Assembly: GCA_024226515.1 (NCBI GenBank)
Contig: JAAELQ010000215.1
Span: 1-35,193 of the forward strand
Source: a bacterium
GTDB taxonomy: Bacteria > Acidobacteriota > Polarisedimenticolia > Polarisedimenticolales > Polarisedimenticolaceae
Direction of reading: 5' to 3'
Length of the DNA: 35,193 nucleotides
Part shown: in pieces, positions 31,453 through 35,193 of the stretch
Layout of the letters: each line of letters opens with the position of its first letter
Position numbering within the stretch: position 1 is the first letter of the stretch
Position numbers and translations under genes: made by a program
Notes under the pieces: model-generated
What the model was told of the DNA's origin: nothing
Databases searched by the model: none
Seen by the model: the letters and a program-made list of their open reading frames with translations, nothing else

Positions 31453-33594
31453 ATGAACAAGAGCTACCGATCGATCGTCGTCGCGTTCCTGACCTTCGCC
31501 CTGCTGGCCCTTCCGCTGTCGGCACAGGTCAAGAACCACAACGACATCAAGTATCCCGAGCTTCCCGCGTTCCAGATCGACAAGCCCGAGGTCTACGATC
31601 TCAAGAACGGGATGAAGGTCTTCCTGATCGAGAACCACGAGTTGCCGTTGATCAGCGTTTCGGCCCGCGTTCGCACCGGCTCGAACTACGAGCCCGCGAA
31701 GAAGACCGGGCTGGGCGGTGTGTTCGGCCAGGTCCAGCGCGAGGGCGGAACGACCTCGATGACCGGTGACGAGATGGACGACTTCCTCGAGGCGCGCGCC
31801 GCCTCGGTGGAAACGAGCATGGGCGGCGACTCGGGCTTCGCCTCGATGAACTGCCTGGCCGAGGACTTCGACGAGATCTTCGCGGTCTTCGCCGACGTGA
31901 TGCGCAACCCCGCATTCGCGGAGGACAAGCTGGAACTGGCGAAAGTGCAGTCGAACTCGGGCATCGCTCGTCGCAACGACAACGCGCAGGGCGTCGCCGG
32001 TCGTGAGTTCAACCGGCTGATCTACGGTGCGGATTCCCCGCTGTCCCGTCTGACCGAGTACGAGACGGTCGCCGCGATCGAACGCGGCGACCTCGTGGCG
32101 TGGCACAAGAAGTACTACCACCCGAATAACGTATACCTCGGGATCGTCGGCGACTTCGACTCGGCGGAGATGAAGCGCCAGATCGAGTCCACCCTGGGCG
32201 ACTGGGCGAAGGGCCCCGCGTTCGACGAGGGTGACGTTGCGTTCACCGAGCCCGAGCCCGGCGTCTACTTCATCGAGAAGGAAGACGTCACCCAGGCCTT
32301 CATCCAGACCGGCCATCTCGGCATCCGCCGCGACAACCCGGACTACTTCGCCGTCACGGTCATGAATGAAGTCCTCTCGGGCGGGTTCTCCGGACGGTTG
32401 ATGCAGAACATCCGCACGGACAAGGGCCTGGCGTACGGCGTCGGGGGCGGAATCGGGTCGAGCTACATGCGCCCGGGAGTCTTCGGCGTGAGTATGTCGA
32501 CCAAGTCGACGACGATGGCCGAATCCGTGGACGCGTTGCGTGAGGAGATCGTGGGGATCATCGAGAATCCCGCGACCGCGGAGGAGATCCTGCAGGCCAA
32601 GGAGACGATCCTCAATTCGTTCGTGTTCAACTACGACTCGAAGGGCAAGATCCTCAACCAGCAGATGCTGTACGCATTCTACGGCATGCCCTCGGATTAC
32701 CTCGAGACGTACCAGGACAACATCGGACAGGTCTCGACCGAGGACGTGGCCCGCGTGGCCAAGAAGTACATCCATCCGGATCAGATGGCGCTGCTCGTGG
32801 TCGGAAAGTCGGCGGAGTTCGATCGACCGATGAACAGCTTCGGCTCCGTCAAGACGATCGACATCACGATCCCGGATCCTCCGGATACCGGCCCCGTGGT
32901 GACGCGCAACGCCGAGACGCTCGAGGCCGGCTCCAAACTGTTCGCGCTAGCGGCCAATCGGATGATGGGTCAGGAGCCCGGACGTGTGGAATCGGTGCGG
33001 CTGAAGTCGAAGCGCACGATGTCGATGCAGGGCCAGAAAATCTCCATCGGCATGGAGATCACGCTGCATCTTCCGGACAAGATGCACGTGGCCGTCAATA
33101 CCCCGATGGGAGTACAGACGATCGTGATCAACGGCGACGAGGGCACGATGTCGATGGGTGGCCGCAGCCAACCGTTGCCGGCGTCGCAGATCGAAGAGAG
33201 CACGAAGGACCTCGACCGCGAGGTGTTTCTGATGGCGAACAGCCTTGGCCACGAAGGGCTCGAGGCCGTGCTCGCGGGGACCGAAGAGATCGACGGCACC
33301 TCGTGCGAGGTCGTCGCGATCAACTTCCGTGGCACCGAGTCCACGCTGTGCGTCGCCGAGGACGGCCGGGTGCTCAAGCAGACCTATCAGGGCAAGCACC
33401 CGTTCATGGGCAACCCCGGTCAGATGGAGGTCTACTTCTCCGATTATCGAGACGTGGGCAACTACAACATGCCGTTCAAGCAGGTGCAGATGTTCAACGG
33501 AGAGGAGTTGTCTTCGAGCGAGGTCGAGGACGTTTCCGTCAATCCTTCGCTGGATGTCGCCCTGTTCGACGTGGGCAGTGGCGCCAGCGACTGA
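31453..33594 (+). CDS. M16 family inactive partner with C-terminal LolA-like domain
   Basis: The 713 residues comprise a signal peptide (IVVAFLTFALLALPLSA), two M16 halves (about 45-255 and 255-460), and an added C-terminal domain (about 495-713). At the zinc site the expected HxxEH is replaced by G89-V-F-G92-Q93, so no metal can bind, while the R/Y pair segment FSGRLMQNIRTDKGLAYGVGG is kept, as in the substrate-binding subunit of heterodimeric M16B peptidases. The added domain alternates strands like outer-membrane lipoprotein carriers (SIGMEITLHLPDKMHV, QMEVYFSDYRDV). Of two ATGs, 31453 has AGGAG at seven bases, whereas 31447 is only one base away, so 31453 is preferred. A terminator follows. 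Confidence 0.88.
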   Translation: MNKSYRSIVVAFLTFALLALPLSAQVKNHNDIKYPELPAFQIDKPEVYDLKNGMKVFLIENHELPLISVSARVRTGSNYEPAKKTGLGGVFGQVQREGGTTSMTGDEMDDFLEARAASVETSMGGDSGFASMNCLAEDFDEIFAVFADVMRNPAFAEDKLELAKVQSNSGIARRNDNAQGVAGREFNRLIYGADSPLSRLTEYETVAAIERGDLVAWHKKYYHPNNVYLGIVGDFDSAEMKRQIESTLGDWAKGPAFDEGDVAFTEPEPGVYFIEKEDVTQAFIQTGHLGIRRDNPDYFAVTVMNEVLSGGFSGRLMQNIRTDKGLAYGVGGGIGSSYMRPGVFGVSMSTKSTTMAESVDALREEIVGIIENPATAEEILQAKETILNSFVFNYDSKGKILNQQMLYAFYGMPSDYLETYQDNIGQVSTEDVARVAKKYIHPDQMALLVVGKSAEFDRPMNSFGSVKTIDITIPDPPDTGPVVTRNAETLEAGSKLFALAANRMMGQEPGRVESVRLKSKRTMSMQGQKISIGMEITLHLPDKMHVAVNTPMGVQTIVINGDEGTMSMGGRSQPLPASQIEESTKDLDREVFLMANSLGHEGLEAVLAGTEEIDGTSCEVVAINFRGTESTLCVAEDGRVLKQTYQGKHPFMGNPGQMEVYFSDYRDVGNYNMPFKQVQMFNGEELSSSEVEDVSVNPSLDVALFDVGSGASD

Positions 33595-33622
33595 TCCACG
33601 CTTGAGCTCGTGAACCTGAAGA

Positions 33623-33651
33623 GGAGCCCTCGGTCGACGGGGGCTCCTTTT
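33623..33651 (+). terminator. Intrinsic terminator after the M16 operon
   Basis: GGAGCCC (33623-33629) and GGGCTCC (33641-33647) form a seven-pair stem followed directly by TTTT. It lies 29 bases after the stop codon of the M16 partner gene and just ahead of the HAD gene. Confidence 0.8.
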
Positions 33652-33670
33652 CGTATCGGCGAGGAATCGA

Positions 33671-34396
33671 GTGCGCTACCGAACCGTTCTTTTTGACGTC
33701 GGGGAGACGCTGATCGGTCCGGCGATCTCGTTCGGGCAAATCTACTCAGACACCTACCGTGCGTTCGGTTTCGATATCCCCGGCGAGCGTTTCGAACGTG
33801 CGATACGCGGAGTGTGGGCGGAGTTGATGCGGGAGATTCCCGCGGGGACCGATCGTTACGCCCATTATCCCGGCGGCGAGGCCGAATACTGGTTGCGTTT
33901 CTGTCGCCGTGTCGAGACCGCCGTACTCGACGGTGCCCCGCGCGACGGGCTTGCCGAGAAGGCGCTCGAGGCGCTACGCGCGGCTTTCCTCGGGGACGAT
34001 GCGTGGCGCGTCTACGACGACGTGCGCCCGACGTTGAGCGCACTCCGCGACCGCGGCGTGAAGCTGGGCGTCGTTTCGAACTGGGATTCCCGTCTTCCCG
34101 AGATCCTCGAGCGGCTCGACCTGACCGACTACTTCGCCGCGGTCGGCGTCTCTCACTTCGAGGGCACCGAGAAGCCCGACCCACGGTTGTTCCGCATCGT
34201 TCTAGACAGACTCGACGCAGAACCGTCGGGCGCCTTGCACGTCGGAGACGTTCCCGAACTGGATCTGGTGGGTGCGCGTTCCGCCGGTGTGGAGGGCGTG
34301 CTGATCGATCGTGCCGGGAAGTACGACGGGCAACACCGGACCGTTTCCGAGTTGACGCGCGTTGTGGAACTCGCCGACGGCTCGGTCGAATCGTGA
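33671..34396 (+). CDS. HAD superfamily hydrolase
   Basis: This 241-residue HAD protein of subfamily IA has a helical cap between motifs. Motif I is VLFDVGETL (nucleophile D9), motif II is VVSNWD, motif III is EKPDPRLF with the lysine, and motif IV is HVGDVPELDLVGARSAG. The residue two after the nucleophile, normally Asp as general acid in phosphatases, is Gly11 here, as in some REG-2/HDHD3-like members. Ordinary phosphatase activity is therefore uncertain. The start is GTG at 33671, chosen because motif I must lie near the N-terminus. Its stop overlaps the start of the next gene (GTGA). Confidence 0.85.
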   Translation: MRYRTVLFDVGETLIGPAISFGQIYSDTYRAFGFDIPGERFERAIRGVWAELMREIPAGTDRYAHYPGGEAEYWLRFCRRVETAVLDGAPRDGLAEKALEALRAAFLGDDAWRVYDDVRPTLSALRDRGVKLGVVSNWDSRLPEILERLDLTDYFAAVGVSHFEGTEKPDPRLFRIVLDRLDAEPSGALHVGDVPELDLVGARSAGVEGVLIDRAGKYDGQHRTVSELTRVVELADGSVES

Positions 34397-34839
34397 TCGG
34401 CGACTCGTTGCAGCTGAGAGTCTGGGGGCGCGTGCGGCAGGAGTGCGAGTGGAGCCTGGAGGGGTTACGCGTCCTGCCTCGATCCGGATCTTCAATCGCG
34501 GTCCGCGACAAGGCGAGCCGAGGCCGCTCGCTGCGGGACTTTACCGGGGTGTCGACCCGCGAGTTGCTATCCCGCATCGAACTCGCTGCCGATGCCGCAT
34601 ACGCCATGGTCCATGGAAACGACGACTACTCCATCTGCCTGCCCCTGAGCCGGTTCGCGGGTGCCGGCGCGCTGCTGGCCGATGCTTGCGACAGCGTCAC
34701 GTTGAACCCTGAGCAGGGCGCTCCTCTACGCTTACTCGTTCCCGACGTCGGCCTCTGGAATTCGGTCAAGTGCGTGCGCGGCATCGAGTTCTTAGCCAAG
34801 CCGTGGCCCGACTTCCGCCCCAAAAAGCACTCAAGATGA
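34393..34839 (+). CDS. Short sulfite-oxidase-fold protein lacking the molybdenum cysteine
   Basis: The 148 residues match, in order, the strands of the molybdopterin-binding domain of the sulfite oxidase family: LQLRVWGRVRQECEWSLEGL, DFTGVSTRELLSRI, DDYSICLPLSRF, GAPLRLLVPDVGLWNSVKCVRGIEFL. In true family members a Cys in a stretch like TLxCVGGWS binds molybdenum. The corresponding stretch here reads IAVRDKASRGRSL, so the metal ligand is missing. It may bind another ligand or have become structural. The GTG start overlaps the HAD stop codon, so the pair is translationally coupled. The family assignment is from pattern recognition. Confidence 0.65.
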   Translation: MIGDSLQLRVWGRVRQECEWSLEGLRVLPRSGSSIAVRDKASRGRSLRDFTGVSTRELLSRIELAADAAYAMVHGNDDYSICLPLSRFAGAGALLADACDSVTLNPEQGAPLRLLVPDVGLWNSVKCVRGIEFLAKPWPDFRPKKHSR

Positions 34840-35133
34840 GCGACGAACTTTCGACTCTCGAAGGAATCCGGCCCCCCTCCCCACGCTCCCACGTTGAGGA
34901 AACGGCGTAGCCCCATCCAACCTGGACAACTCGGCCGGTGGCGGCGGTGGACCATGGAGTTGTCGGAGTCTCGGGCCCCGAAGCGGCTCGAATGACCGCA
35001 TCCGGCGCTGTTTCTGTGGACGGTCGGGGTTCTTGATCGGGTCTTACGAGGCCGAAGGCATACCTTGCCACGCCGGGGGGGGGAGCCTCCCCGCACGCTT
35101 GCCGCAACTGTTGGGCCGGAGCCCGGGTTCGGA
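34840..35133. other. Noncoding stretch near the right edge
   Basis: No convincing gene is visible. It contains a spaced inverted repeat (GACAACTC near 34926, GAGTTGTC near 34957) and a run of nine G at 35075-35083 followed by AGCCTCCCC, which can fold on itself. The sequence has the patchy look of a decayed mobile-element remnant, but I could match no specific transposase. Confidence 0.3.
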
Positions 35134-35193
35134 TCAGGGAACTGCGCAGGGCACGCCCAACCGGACGCGCATCCAGTAGGTGCCCCAGGGGAA
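35134..35193 (-). CDS. Possible C-terminal end of a gene entering from the right
   Basis: From the window edge a minus-strand frame reads FPWGTYWMRVRLGVPCAVP and then stops at 35136-35134. Third codon positions are mostly G or C, like the other genes here, and GTYWMRVRL resembles the last strands of a fibronectin-like domain. Only 19 residues are visible, so this is weak. Confidence 0.25.
   Translation of the reverse strand, partial: FPWGTYWMRVRLGVPCAVP

Noticed and set aside
31273..32775. 500-codon minus-strand open frame opposite the M16 pair
   Set aside because: It crosses two well-supported M16 genes in antisense, has no ribosome site and no recognisable domain.
34626..35107. Minus-strand open frames at the right edge as a transposase remnant
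   Set aside because: The translations are proline/arginine-rich with no transposase motif, and overlap the sulfite-oxidase-fold gene. The region is better left as noncoding or unknown.

Overview
The window is GC-rich bacterial chromosome with tightly packed genes on both strands. It comes from a Gram-negative (diderm) organism: there is an outer-membrane barrel-like protein, several lipoproteins with lipoboxes, MltF-like periplasmic murein hydrolase machinery and minor type IV pilins. The gene set (paired M16 peptidases, a large secreted metalloprotease, DUF4097 protein, HTTM protein, many PAS kinases) reminds me of Acidobacteriota such as Thermoanaerobaculia or Polarisedimenticolia. That placement is a guess from gene content; no rRNA or other phylogenetic marker is present. 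I saw no tRNA, rRNA, CRISPR array or complete insertion sequence.

Layout. 1-3.7 kb, minus strand: the 5' part of a CYTH/CHAD-like protein, a family 39-type membrane glycosyltransferase, a tiny cysteine-pair protein and a secreted barrel-like protein. 3757-3924: a long imperfect palindrome that looks like a miniature mobile element. 4.0 kb: nfuA on the plus strand. 4.6-9.4 kb, minus strand: Ni superoxide dismutase, a GAF-type methionine sulfoxide reductase-like protein, a three-PAS hybrid histidine kinase and an ATP-grasp ligase. 9.5-11.1 kb, plus strand: two membrane proteins. 11.1-12.1 kb, minus strand: a leucine-dehydrogenase-like enzyme, divergent from a thioredoxin-fold peroxiredoxin-like gene at 12.2 kb that is interrupted by a UGA. 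12.8-18.3 kb: an alpha/beta hydrolase lipoprotein, an MltF-like transglycosylase followed by a stand-alone solute-binding protein, two lipoproteins of unknown role, and a DUF4097 repeat protein. 18.6-23.7 kb: minor pilins (FimT/GspH, PilV, PilW and PilX types), split by a convergent two-gene HTTM unit. 23.8-29.7 kb: a SpoIIE-type phosphatase, a 1336-residue secreted metalloprotease and a DUF1054-like protein. 29.9-33.6 kb: an active/inactive M16 peptidase pair. 33.7-34.8 kb: a HAD hydrolase overlapping a stripped-down sulfite-oxidase-fold protein.

The two most notable items concern oxidative stress. First, the gene at 12210-12845 reads through an in-frame UGA in the context GGW-UGA-PYC, and a GCAGTTG-GGT-CAACTGC hairpin follows at the distance expected of a bacterial SECIS element. 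I therefore annotate one selenoprotein of 211 residues rather than two fragments. Second, the nickel superoxide dismutase at 8891-9355 carries a Sec-type signal peptide whose predicted AxA cleavage site lies exactly before the nickel-binding HCxxPCGxY hook. Ordinary signal peptidase could therefore create the essential N-terminal histidine without the dedicated SodX protease. Together with the methionine-sulfoxide-reductase-like neighbour, the region suggests a cell-envelope defence against superoxide, peroxide and methionine oxidation.
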